Shown piece after piece: positions 34,920-42,569 of a DNA stretch of 64,000 nucleotides; the stretch's first letter is position 1; the number at the start of each line of letters is the position of its first letter. The stretch is from Pseudoalteromonas neustonica (GTDB lineage: Bacteria > Pseudomonadota > Gammaproteobacteria > Enterobacterales > Alteromonadaceae), in contig NZ_BDDS01000002.1 of NCBI RefSeq assembly GCF_001653135.1, positions 310,001-374,000 of the forward strand, read 5' to 3'. The translations under genes were made by a program, and so were the position numbers. The notes beneath the pieces are model-generated. The model had not been told where the DNA came from and did not search any database. It saw nothing but the letters and a program-made list of their open reading frames with translations.

Positions 34920-35486
34920 TTATGCACCTAAAGCGGCTAGCTTTTCTTTAAGCTCTTCTTTTGATATCAAATTCATTTCGTGTTGCTTTTTAACTTTACG
35001 GATAGTATCAAAATTATCTAATTTGAAGCGTGCTTTAGCTAGTCTCTCAGTCATTTCATCTACAGAAATCACATCAAGCTTTACTGCTTTTTCAAGCTTT
35101 TCTTTTTCTTGGTCATATTCTTTTTGAAAAAATGCTTTTTCTTGGATTATAATTTGGTCTTTTAGCTTTTTTTCGATTTCTATCGCTTCATCTTCAAGCT
35201 CTAGTTTCTTTTCAAGTAAAGGCTCTACGCGATTCAATGATTCTTGTAATGCGGCGTCTATATTTTGACCTTCATTCTCTAATAGGTTCTCAACATATTT
35301 TTTACCAATATCTTGATAACCAATATTGAGTTGCCCTTCAATTGATGTTATTTCTGAGCGAATTGCTGATAATTTTGAATTTTCTTTAAGTGATGTGCTC
35401 ATATCTGAGCTTAATTTTGACGTTGATTCGCTGATATTTGAACCAATTGATGTAGCTTGTGTTTTAATTTTGTTGAAAAGTCCCAT
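34920..35486 (-). CDS. Coiled-coil protein with SHOCT-like C-terminal repeats
   Basis: 188 residues, soluble and highly charged. A long helical, probably coiled-coil region (about 40-135) follows a Ser-rich N-terminus. The C-terminal part has two short copies of a pattern resembling the SHOCT oligomerisation motif: LDVISVDEMTERLAKA and HEMNLISKEELKEKLAALG. No signal peptide or membrane segment is seen. I do not recognise the family and no function is proposed. It converges on acuI, shares no operon, and is AT-rich like its neighbours. Confidence 0.72.
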   Translation of the reverse strand: MGLFNKIKTQATSIGSNISESTSKLSSDMSTSLKENSKLSAIRSEITSIEGQLNIGYQDIGKKYVENLLENEGQNIDAALQESLNRVEPLLEKKLELEDEAIEIEKKLKDQIIIQEKAFFQKEYDQEKEKLEKAVKLDVISVDEMTERLAKARFKLDNFDTIRKVKKQHEMNLISKEELKEKLAALGA

Positions 35487-35675
35487 GTATACTATTCCTT
35501 AAATCTATCATCCGATGTAGTTGGCGTCATGCCTAATCTTATTAAAGCTTCGTAAGCTTACCCATTCCTCTGACGTTTGTAAAATCGCAATTTTAGATAT
35601 TAGTAATTTTCTTGTATCAAATTTTGCTCATAAAAATTATAATTACTTTATTAGATATTTGAAAAGAATGTACTT

Positions 35676-36092
35676 ATGAGCAATGAAGATTTATTCGGAA
35701 ATAACCCACTGCAAGGTGTAAAACTGGAGCAAGTTGTATCAGAGTTAGTCGAGCAATATGGTTGGGAACTTTTACACGCTTATTTACAACTAAATTGCTT
35801 TAAAAATAATCCAGATATTAAATCTGCAGTTAAGTTTTTACGAAAAACTCAGTGGGCCCAAGATAAAGTTGATAACTTTTATCTTTATCGCCTAAAAAAC
35901 CTACCAAAGCCTGATGACGTACAATATGAGCTCCCACCCCGTGATCGTATTATTCCTGAAGGTGATAAGCCTGGTGAACCTTGTGAACTAAGCTTTAGTG
36001 ATGCAAAACGTATTCAGGCTAAAAAAGAAGCGAAAGACCGCGCTCGCACCCGTAAAAATCGCTCAAATGCAAGTAACCCTTGGGGTAACTAA
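35676..36092 (+). CDS. VF530-type DNA-binding protein (DUF2132)
   Basis: 138 residues. The N-terminal NPLQGVKLEQVVSELVEQYGW, LNCFKNNPDIKSAVKFLRKT and WAQDKVDNFYLY match the small VF530 family, for which DNA binding has been suggested from structure. The C-terminal half is a charged tail rich in Lys, Arg and Glu, longer than the family core. The gene stands alone. The biological role is unknown. Confidence 0.83.
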   Translation: MSNEDLFGNNPLQGVKLEQVVSELVEQYGWELLHAYLQLNCFKNNPDIKSAVKFLRKTQWAQDKVDNFYLYRLKNLPKPDDVQYELPPRDRIIPEGDKPGEPCELSFSDAKRIQAKKEAKDRARTRKNRSNASNPWGN

Positions 36093-36240
36093 GCCCTTAT
36101 AATTATAAATCCGCTTTTGAATAAATCATAAAAGTCGGCAATCCTGGCTTTTATGATAAGAGCAATTAAACGACTATACTTGGTGTTCGCTCAAGCTAAC
36201 CAGTTTAATGCACCTCAGCTTTATTTTTAGACATAACGAT

Positions 36241-36452
36241 TAATACCAATCGGCTTAAATATTTAACCATTCTATCGGATTAAATAAAGCGCTAACTGCG
36301 TTAGTAATTTTTTATGTACGACTGCATGGATTCAGGAGGTAGAGCAATGCAGGAGCAATTGCCGAGAACAACTTCATGTCAAAATTTCTGCCTTGTTATC
36401 ACTGTATTTATCTTTCGCTATAAATGGTCATTACCTCAACACGATCGGTATA
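36241..36452 (+). mobile_element. MITE-like repeat type 2, copy 1 (long form)
   Basis: About 212 bases bounded by imperfect terminal inverted repeats, TAATACCAATCGGCTTAA on the left and ...ACACGATCGGTATA on the right. It matches the sequence at 41579-41738 in inverted orientation over its whole length except for an extra 50-base segment (36329-36378) flanked by CATG on both sides. No transposase frame is present, so movement would need a transposase elsewhere. Confidence 0.78.
36325..36378 (+). repeat. 50-bp segment inside MITE type 2, copy 1
   Basis: The segment absent from the other copy starts after CATG (36325-36328) and ends with CATG (36375-36378), a repeat distance of exactly 50 bases. 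Its first 42 bases resemble a module inside MITE type 1 (37297-37339): both start CATGGAT, contain GCAGGAGCA and end CGAG. Confidence 0.7.
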
Positions 36453-36532
36453 AAAACCAAATCCATCCTACATTTTATATCGCTATGCTTATTATACTGA
36501 AGCTATTGACTAGAAGCCTCTAACTTTTCGGA

Positions 36533-36904
36533 TCACAATGCACTTACCTCTTGATTTAAACCTAGCTCTTTCTGCCTTTTTTTAGTTAACCCTAAAGAAA
36601 CTAAGCGATATGATTCTTTAAGGTAATATTGAAGATCTTCTTTGTTTGTATTATTAAACTGCTGAATCCACTTCATTCCACGATTAGCAAAATATGGGGC
36701 TGGTTTATAGCCTTCACTTTCACTTAGAAAAACGAAATTTTGCTCTGAAGCTTTAAATGTAAAAGCTGGTGATTGATTATCTGACCAGCCACCTATAGCA
36801 AATACTTTACCGTCAACTTTCCAGACATGGCAATTACCCCATTGAATTATATAGGTAGTAGCTGGAAAGGATCTGCAAAACTGATTAAACTCTTCGTAGT
36901 TCAT
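36533..36904 (-). CDS. MmcQ/YjbR-family protein
   Basis: 123 residues. FNQFCRSFPATTYIIQWGNC, HVWKVDGKVFAIGGW, PAFTFKAS and GYKPAPYFANRGMKWIQQF follow the MmcQ/YjbR pattern, a small CyaY-like fold. E. coli YjbR has been proposed to bind DNA but no function is agreed. It is monocistronic and sits at the edge of a repeat-rich stretch. Confidence 0.87.
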   Translation of the reverse strand: MNYEEFNQFCRSFPATTYIIQWGNCHVWKVDGKVFAIGGWSDNQSPAFTFKASEQNFVFLSESEGYKPAPYFANRGMKWIQQFNNTNKEDLQYYLKESYRLVSLGLTKKRQKELGLNQEVSAL

Positions 36905-37056
36905 TATAAATCCTGAGCGTCATAATAAGCCACTAGAATGACTTATTTTACCTTGTTGATAAGCAAACCATAGCTGAGTTGCTATTTGGGTTCAATAACT
37001 TATACCAATCTGGATAGATATGGAGTCTATATAATGACAAAAAAATTGCGCTATAA

Positions 37057-37423
37057 CTAGAGCCTGTTGACCTTTCGTGATTAATTTTGCAGCAATAATC
37101 TATTTGGTATTTAGGCAAGGCAGAACCTGTGTATGTGGTTGTACCCCATGAATAGGCGATAACGCAGTATAAATGCCAAACATGCGCTGCCCAAAGGGTT
37201 GTTCCTAGGGGCGATTAACTCTTTGTTACCTACACGGATATAGGTAAGGGGCGTGAGCAGGACGCACAAGCTTTGCTCGGTTTTTACTTATTCTCACATG
37301 GATGTGAGCTAGTAGAATAACGCAGGAGCAGTTATCGAGCCCGCTAGGTTACAAACCTCGCGCCGCGATTAAATCGCCCCTAGATTGAACAAATTTCAAT
37401 CCACAAAGGTCAACACGCCCTAG
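37057..37423 (+). mobile_element. MITE-like repeat type 1, copy 1 (long form)
   Basis: 367 bases with terminal inverted repeats: CTAGAGCCTGTTGACCTTT on the left and AAAGGTCAACACGCCCTAG on the right. It is nearly identical to 40213-40530 in the same orientation apart from an extra 50-base segment (37226-37275) and small changes. Internal inverted repeats (CCTAGGGGCGATT with AATCGCCCCTAG) would fold into a long hairpin. No coding frame is present. The CTAG ends may be target duplication or part of the repeat. Confidence 0.85.
37221..37275 (+). repeat. 50-bp segment inside MITE type 1, copy 1
   Basis: This segment is missing from the second type 1 copy. It is bounded by CTTTG at 37221-37225 and 37271-37275, again a repeat distance of exactly 50 bases. 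It has weak similarity (CACGGAT at the start, GAGCAGGAC later) to the module found intact at 37297-37339. Confidence 0.65.
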
Positions 37424-37709
37424 GCAAAAAATTTTATATCTAATTGTTCTAAGCAAAAATTTTTTAACGAAGTTATAGTCTTGATTTAATTAGTTAAATT
37501 GTTCAAACATTTATGCAGATTGGTATTAATAGCTTTTTCGTTTTTACTTACCTTTAGTCGCTTCGTTATCCCTAAATTTAAGCTGGTACTACCTCGAAAA
37601 ATCACTGACAAAAAAAACAATTTGAATTACCCTCATTTACAATCTAGTATCTAATACAGATACTAATTTAGTATCTAATATTATTATAATTTTAAGGAAT
37701 GGAATAAAA

Positions 37710-37931
37710 ATGAAAAAATTAATCTTAGCAGGAACAGTAATAGTATTATCGTGTATGAGCCACTCTGCAATATCATCAAATGGTGCTAATTTTTCTAGAG
37801 GTGATTGGGTTGTTGAATGTAGATTAGATAATGGTAGAGTTTGGCACTTTCAAAGTTCTGATTTAGGTGAGGCATTGGATAAGTCACTAGAATGCGAAGG
37901 CTCATCAACTGTATTTCAAATAAGATTTTAA
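37710..37931 (+). CDS. Small secreted protein, unknown
   Basis: 73 residues with a clear signal peptide (MKKLILAGTVIVLSCMSHSA) and a mature part of about 50 residues with two cysteines (WVVECRLDNGRVWHFQ and SLECEGSS) that could form a disulfide. AAGGAATGG lies upstream. I do not recognise the family. It sits between the two type 1 repeats beside the orphan kinase, and may be an accessory gene. Its transcript would end in the perfect hairpin at 37963-37998. Confidence 0.68.
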   Translation: MKKLILAGTVIVLSCMSHSAISSNGANFSRGDWVVECRLDNGRVWHFQSSDLGEALDKSLECEGSSTVFQIRF

Positions 37932-37962
37932 GATCTTTATTATAATAAATTGAAACTGATTC

Positions 37963-37998
37963 ATAATTTATTAAGCCCAAATAGGCTTAATAAATTAT
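37963..37998. terminator. Long hairpin between convergent genes
   Basis: ATAATTTATTAAGCC and GGCTTAATAAATTAT form a perfect 15-bp stem with a 6-base loop between the small secreted protein gene and the convergent kinase gene. The stem is AT-rich and lacks a strong T-run, so the terminator role is likely but not certain. Confidence 0.55.
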
Positions 37999-38066
37999 TA
38001 CGAGTCACTTAGTGAGTTGAAGTTAACCTACACTATTATATTTTTTAATTAACCCTAGGGCACCCC

Positions 38067-39926
38067 TTAGTTATCTTTTGGGTCAGTGGCATCACTGTCA
38101 AAACGTTTTGGATCTTTTGGGAAGTAAAATTCAGGCTGTTGATCACATAATGAAAACTCTCGAGTATTTTTATACGGTAACTTCATAAAGCCAGCAACTC
38201 CTACGTCTATAATCCCCACCGCATATTGCATCAATTTATTTAACAGCCGTTTAAATTCAGTTTCTTTGTTTGCATCCAATAAACGATAGTAATGATGTAT
38301 TTTCATTCGATCTGGTAGAGCTTCAAAAATAATACACCCCGTATGATGGATCTGATTAAGCTCAAATACACATTTTATCACTTTATTTGGCAGTTTTAAT
38401 TGCTCGTCAGGATCTTTACCATCTTCAAAATAAGAATGCGGTCTCGTTACATCTGAACTTTTTAAATTCATAACTTCATAATCAAGTTCAGGAAGTTGTT
38501 CAAATTTAAATGCACCGGTGCCATCTCGCTCTAATTGAATCGTCTTACGTGCATCAAACAGGCAACACTTAAATAATCCTTTTTGGCTTATACCTTGCGC
38601 TAGCATAACCGTATTATTAATAGCTTGCGTGAATGCATGACCTAAATTCTTATCATGCATAATTAAAGATGATTCCACATACAACGAGTCTTCTTTCCAA
38701 TGAAAGCTTAAACCTCCTACTGCGGGATATTTCGCTAATCGACTAATTGATGCTAAAAATGCTTTTTCAGTATCACCAGTATCAAATAGAAACTCTTTAT
38801 AATAGCGATCAAGTTGGGCATCGTTTACATCTAATAATTGCTGATTATGATCGGCTTGGCGCAAAAATTGTTTTCGTGAGCTGTAAACAACTGTATCTGG
38901 GTGCTCATTATCACTGCCGTACCAAAATGGAATATGTGCTCTTAGCTCTTTATTTAAAGTTACTGGCGGTAAATATGCTTTTGCCATACTTGGCATATTG
39001 CGTATAAAATAATCACCCGCGCGATCGCGTATTGCTTTGTCTTTTGACAGCATGCCATCAATTACTTTAGCAAGCTCTATAGGTAATCCTAATGAACTTG
39101 CAGGAATAACTTGAGCGCCAAACCGGCATGACTGTGCAGAAGCCAGTGCATATAAGGTAGAAGCCACCCCTTGTTCATCAAATCGTGGGGATGATTTGGC
39201 ACCTGACATTTGCTCATCACCTATAAAGTACACATCCCCCATTCGCGCATTAGTAGTACTTAAATCACCAGACATTAGATCCATAAAATTACTGGCTATC
39301 GGGTTACCCGCACTGTCGACTTGGGCATACACAGAACTCCCCCAATCCACCAGCGATAACCCTTGGTTAGCTTCATCCCACACTAAGTTAGAAGGCTTGA
39401 TATCACCATGAACTATAGGCTGAGGCGTTAGCCCATTTTTTTGATTACGTAGATCAATTAATACATTACGTAATTTAAGCGCAAGATCTGTAATTGCAGC
39501 AGCACTAAAACGCCCTCGTTTTAGTGATACCTTTTCTAAGTCTTCTCCTAAAGCGCGGGCCATCATTAGGATCCCTTGCTTTTTTATTCTCTCAAAAGCA
39601 TAAAATTTCGGTACTAGTGGGTTATCAACCTGAGAAAGCATATACGCTTCATCTTCAAGCCTATCACGCACACTTTGAGCGAGTGTAATACGAGAAAATT
39701 TGAAAACCCATGGTTGTTTTTTGTCATCTAGTCCTGCAAACACAAAGCCAAATGCGCCAGAGCCAATCATTTCTACATCAGAATAACCAAGTAAGGTAAG
39801 CTGTTTTATACAGATATTAAGCCATTGGCGATGTTTTTTAGCATCATGATGCGAAAGCAAATACACAGACTGCTCTTCATTGATGTAAAAATTACGGATT
39901 TCTTTGGCTTTCACTGAATATCTCAA
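38067..39926 (-). CDS. Eukaryotic-like serine/threonine protein kinase, cytoplasmic
   Basis: 619 residues with no membrane segment. The kinase domain (about 50-330) has the glycine loop IGSGAFGFVFAG, Lys76 in WVFKFSRI, Glu93, the catalytic loop HGDIKPSN with Asp175, and DWG (Asp195) in place of DFG. These are the residues required for activity. The C-terminal 290 residues are unassigned and may be a sensor or substrate domain. Flanked by type 1 repeats in direct orientation, it is a probable accessory gene. No phosphatase partner is adjacent. Confidence 0.87.
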   Translation of the reverse strand: MRYSVKAKEIRNFYINEEQSVYLLSHHDAKKHRQWLNICIKQLTLLGYSDVEMIGSGAFGFVFAGLDDKKQPWVFKFSRITLAQSVRDRLEDEAYMLSQVDNPLVPKFYAFERIKKQGILMMARALGEDLEKVSLKRGRFSAAAITDLALKLRNVLIDLRNQKNGLTPQPIVHGDIKPSNLVWDEANQGLSLVDWGSSVYAQVDSAGNPIASNFMDLMSGDLSTTNARMGDVYFIGDEQMSGAKSSPRFDEQGVASTLYALASAQSCRFGAQVIPASSLGLPIELAKVIDGMLSKDKAIRDRAGDYFIRNMPSMAKAYLPPVTLNKELRAHIPFWYGSDNEHPDTVVYSSRKQFLRQADHNQQLLDVNDAQLDRYYKEFLFDTGDTEKAFLASISRLAKYPAVGGLSFHWKEDSLYVESSLIMHDKNLGHAFTQAINNTVMLAQGISQKGLFKCCLFDARKTIQLERDGTGAFKFEQLPELDYEVMNLKSSDVTRPHSYFEDGKDPDEQLKLPNKVIKCVFELNQIHHTGCIIFEALPDRMKIHHYYRLLDANKETEFKRLLNKLMQYAVGIIDVGVAGFMKLPYKNTREFSLCDQQPEFYFPKDPKRFDSDATDPKDN

Positions 39927-40526
39927 TAATGTGGTTTTTGATACGTTATGAGCTCAATTATTCTTTTTATAGCATTGAATTACAAGAAAACCCCACGACT
40001 ATTTAGCACCTGCTGGCACAGCAGATTAAAAATCATTCAGCTCAGTGAGCAAATCAAGACATGACGTATGTAATCGAGCAAAATAGCAAACCACCCTTAG
40101 TGAGACTTAAAGGTGTTAGCTTGGTTTTGTAAGGTGTAGCTAAGTATTTTATGCAGGCTTTATTAAGAGAGTCAATATAGTATATAAACCTAATTAACTG
40201 GTATTTAAACAGCTAGGGCGTGTTGACCTTTCGTGATTAATTTTGCAGCAGTATGTTTGGTATTTAGGCAAGGCAGAGCCTATGGTGTGTGGTTGTTCCG
40301 CATAAATCGGCGATAACGCAGTATAAATGCCAAACATGCGCTGCCTAAAGGGTTCTTCCTAGGGGCGATTGACTCTTTTTTGCTCGGTTTTTACTTATTC
40401 TCACATGGATGTGAGCTAGTAGAATAACGCAGGAGCAGTTATCGAGCCCGCTAGGTTACAAACCTCGCGCCGCGATTAAATCGCCCCTAGATTGAACAAA
40501 TTTCAATCCACAAAGGTCAACACGAC
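39927..40526. other. Intergenic region with MITE type 1, copy 2
   Basis: 600 bases between two minus-strand genes. The right half is the repeat at 40213-40530. The left 285 bases (39927-40212), which must hold the kinase promoter, are AT-rich and show no gene or clear site. Confidence 0.65.
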
Positions 40527-40530
40527 CTAG
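40213..40530 (+). mobile_element. MITE-like repeat type 1, copy 2 (short form)
   Basis: 318 bases bounded by CTAGGGCGTGTTGACCTTT and AAAGGTCAACACGACCTAG. Same orientation as copy 1, from which it differs by lacking the 50-base segment. The resident 43-base module starting CATGGATGTGAG is at 40404-40446. Its terminal CTAG supplies the TAG stop codon of the HDOD gene on the minus strand (40527-40529). Confidence 0.85.
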
Positions 40531-41378
40531 TGCTCGCTGTTTAAATAATCAATTACATCCTCTTGTAGATCAACGTACTCATCATCATTCATATGTAAAA
40601 CATCGAGTGCTTTCACCTCAATTGTATTCCATTCAGTTAAGGGGGTCCCCCGCTTAACTAAGTTGACTAAATTCTCTGACATCTTAAGGATTGCAAAGCT
40701 AATTTGCATATCACTGTCTGTAACATCGTCTAGAATACTCAAGTCATGGTGGTTGAGTATTAATTTACATATCTCTTTTGGTAAGTGCCAACTGTTTGCA
40801 AAATAATACCCAACAATCGCATGGTTTGTATTGTATAAACGCTCTTCAATCTCAGTGATACTTTCTTTACCGGATTGGTTAGATAAATGAAGTGCTTTTA
40901 AGTAGCTATCGTATTTAATAGCCATTGGCGGAACACCGCAATCATGAAAAAGACCTAAAGTGTACAAAGATTCAATGGCTATTTGCTTCTTAAAGCGCTG
41001 ACCAATCATCATATTTACATTAGCTATTTCTGTTGATGTGTCCCAAAATCGCTCTAAACTGATACAGCTATTTTCTGCAGCGAACATATGCTTTAATTTA
41101 AGCCCTTGTACCAGCGCGTTAACACCATCCCAACCAAGAAACATAACGGCTTGCTTAATATCTGACACAGTACGAGATAGACCATAGGCGGGGGAATTTA
41201 TAATTTTTAGTATCGCTGATGAAATCGCTAAGTCTTTAACAACAACATCTGCTGCATCAGCAATAGAAGCATCATCTAGTGCTGCTAAATTTTGTAAATC
41301 ACTGAGTATTTGCGGTTTTGGTGGGATAATAAAATTTCTGTTTATATCTGTTAATATTTGTTCATTAATTTCTATCAT
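40527..41378 (-). CDS. HDOD-domain signalling protein
   Basis: 283 residues. FIIPPKPQILSDLQNL, SAILKIINSPAYGLSRTVSDI, AVMFLGWDGVNALVQGLKL, and TLGLFHDCGVPPMA mark an HDOD domain, related to HD phosphohydrolases but usually lacking a complete metal site. Such proteins act in bacterial signalling or stress responses. The stop codon is formed by the end of the adjacent type 1 repeat, so the C-terminus may have been altered by insertion. It is monocistronic. Confidence 0.85.
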   Translation of the reverse strand: MIEINEQILTDINRNFIIPPKPQILSDLQNLAALDDASIADAADVVVKDLAISSAILKIINSPAYGLSRTVSDIKQAVMFLGWDGVNALVQGLKLKHMFAAENSCISLERFWDTSTEIANVNMMIGQRFKKQIAIESLYTLGLFHDCGVPPMAIKYDSYLKALHLSNQSGKESITEIEERLYNTNHAIVGYYFANSWHLPKEICKLILNHHDLSILDDVTDSDMQISFAILKMSENLVNLVKRGTPLTEWNTIEVKALDVLHMNDDEYVDLQEDVIDYLNSEH

Positions 41379-41578
41379 ATATATTAAATCCCAAAGTCGA
41401 TTATTAAATAATACCGAAGAACAAATAGAGTATTAATATTAGAAGGTGATCGAGACAATGGCAAATTGGCTTTAAATGTATAAATACAGCAAATAAATAC
41501 ATGATTAGTAGCATTAGCATGGCTCCCAAACAAAAAGCTGTACATACATACAGTAAATTTGAATCGCGAGTATATTTG

Positions 41579-41738
41579 TACCAATCGTGTTAAGTTAATG
41601 ACCATTTATAGCGAAAGATAAATACAGTGATAACAAGGTAGAAATTTTGACATGCAGTCGTACATGAAAAATTACTAACGCAGTTAGCGCTTTATTTAGT
41701 CCGCTAGAATGGTTAAATTTTTAAGCCGATTGGTATTA
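41579..41738 (-). mobile_element. MITE-like repeat type 2, copy 2 (short form)
   Basis: 160 bases starting TACCAATCGTGTTAAG and ending AAGCCGATTGGTATTA, an inverted copy of 36241-36452 without the 50-base segment. Only a single CATG occurs where copy 1 carries the segment between two CATG sequences. Confidence 0.78.
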
Positions 41739-41749
41739 GCTACTGCCTT

Positions 41750-41777
41750 AAAAAAACGGCAAGCCAAGGCTTACCGT
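41750..41777 (-). terminator. Rho-independent terminator of the ivd operon
   Basis: On the minus strand ACGGTAAGCC and GGCTTGCCGT form a 10-bp stem (one mismatch, 2-base loop) followed by a T-run. It lies 28 bases after the ivdG stop. Confidence 0.88.
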
Positions 41778-41804
41778 GTAATAATAACTATTGCTTGCTT
41801 AGCT

Positions 41805-42566
41805 TTACAAGCGTATACCACCATCAATTTCTACAACGCGACCGGTGAAAAAGTCGTTTTCGATAATGTACTGCGCAGTATGGGCAATTTCCTCCGCTTC
41901 ACCAAAACGCCCAACCGGCGTTACTGCTAACATGCGCTGCTTTGCCTCTGGTTTCATGGCGTCGGTCATTGCTGTGCGAATAACACCTGGCGCAATAGCA
42001 CCCACTCGAATACCAAAACGGCCAAGTTCTTTAGCCCAGCCTGTAGTCATAGCAACAACACCCGCTTTAGATGCTGCATAGTTAGTTTGACCAATATTTC
42101 CAGCACGAGCAACACTGGACATATTTACAATCACGCCACCTTTGCCCGACTCAATCATGTGACACGCAGCTTCACGGCCCGCTAAAAACACACCGGTTAA
42201 GTTCACATCAATTACTGACTTAAATTGATCAAGTGCCATTTTAGCAACCACTTTGCCTTCTTTTGCTTTGATAAACATACCATCGCGTAAAATACCGGCA
42301 TTATTAATTAATACCCCAATATGACCAAAATCATTGTTGATTGTATTAAACGTACTCACTATGGCGTCTTCATCCGTTACATTGGCAACGTATGCTTTTA
42401 CAGTAGTGCCATGCCTCTCAAGTTCAGCCACTGCTGCATCAAGTAAGTCTTGCTGCATATCAATCAAGGCAATGTTAGCGCCTAACTGAGCAAATTTATG
42501 CGCCATTGCAAAGCCTAAGCCTTGTGCGCCGCCGGTGATCACTACGGTGTTGTTTTTAATTTCCAC
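41805..42566 (-). CDS. ivdG: Short-chain dehydrogenase, IvdG (3-hydroxyacyl-CoA dehydrogenase role)
   Basis: 253 residues, classical SDR: TGGAQGLGFAMA cofactor loop, NNAGILRDGMF, the catalytic Ser in VNMSSVARAG and YAASK with Tyr and Lys. It closely resembles FabG, but as the last gene of an ivdABCDEFG-type operon it probably oxidises 2-methyl-3-hydroxybutyryl-CoA in isoleucine degradation. The start lies 3 bases after the ivdF stop. A terminator follows. Substrate assignment rests on the operon. Confidence 0.87.
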   Translation of the reverse strand: MEIKNNTVVITGGAQGLGFAMAHKFAQLGANIALIDMQQDLLDAAVAELERHGTTVKAYVANVTDEDAIVSTFNTINNDFGHIGVLINNAGILRDGMFIKAKEGKVVAKMALDQFKSVIDVNLTGVFLAGREAACHMIESGKGGVIVNMSSVARAGNIGQTNYAASKAGVVAMTTGWAKELGRFGIRVGAIAPGVIRTAMTDAMKPEAKQRMLAVTPVGRFGEAEEIAHTAQYIIENDFFTGRVVEIDGGIRL

Positions 42567-42569
42567 CTG

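Larger units (their letters stand above)
36093..36532. other. Intergenic region with a MITE-like repeat
   Basis: 440 bases between the VF530-type gene and the convergent MmcQ gene. About half is the repeat at 36241-36452; an imperfect hairpin CATAAAAG...CTTTTATG lies near 36127-36157 and may end transcription of the first gene. The 69-codon frame across the repeat is not a gene. Confidence 0.7.
36905..37709. other. Gene-free stretch with nested MITE-like repeats
   Basis: About 800 bases. It contains MITE type 1 copy 1 (37057-37423) and flanking sequence that itself starts with TATACCAATCTG (37001) and ends CAGATTGGTATTAAT (37516-37530), suggesting an older element interrupted by the type 1 repeat. 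The last 170 bases are AT-rich and include direct copies of GTATCTAATA (about 37650-37680) upstream of the small secreted protein gene. Confidence 0.65.
41379..41804. other. Intergenic region with MITE type 2, copy 2
   Basis: 426 bases between the HDOD gene and ivdG. Contents: about 200 AT-rich bases without visible features (HDOD promoter side), the repeat at 41579-41738 and the ivdG terminator. A 73-codon frame at 41709-41930 is antisense to ivdG and not a gene. Confidence 0.7.

Noticed and set aside
36314..36523. 69-codon frame
   Set aside because: It runs through MITE type 2 copy 1 and its 50-base segment; the frame is not kept in the other copy.
28481..36904. Search for a defence island or prophage in the gene-mixed stretch
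   Set aside because: Genes are ordinary metabolic or envelope functions with no integrase, attachment repeats or defence domains.
37057..40530. Repeats considered as a CRISPR or insertion sequence
   Set aside because: Only two long copies, no regular spacers, no transposase frame; MITE-like is the better description.
41709..41930. 73-codon frame
   Set aside because: Starts in MITE type 2 copy 2 and continues antisense into ivdG, so it is a shadow frame.
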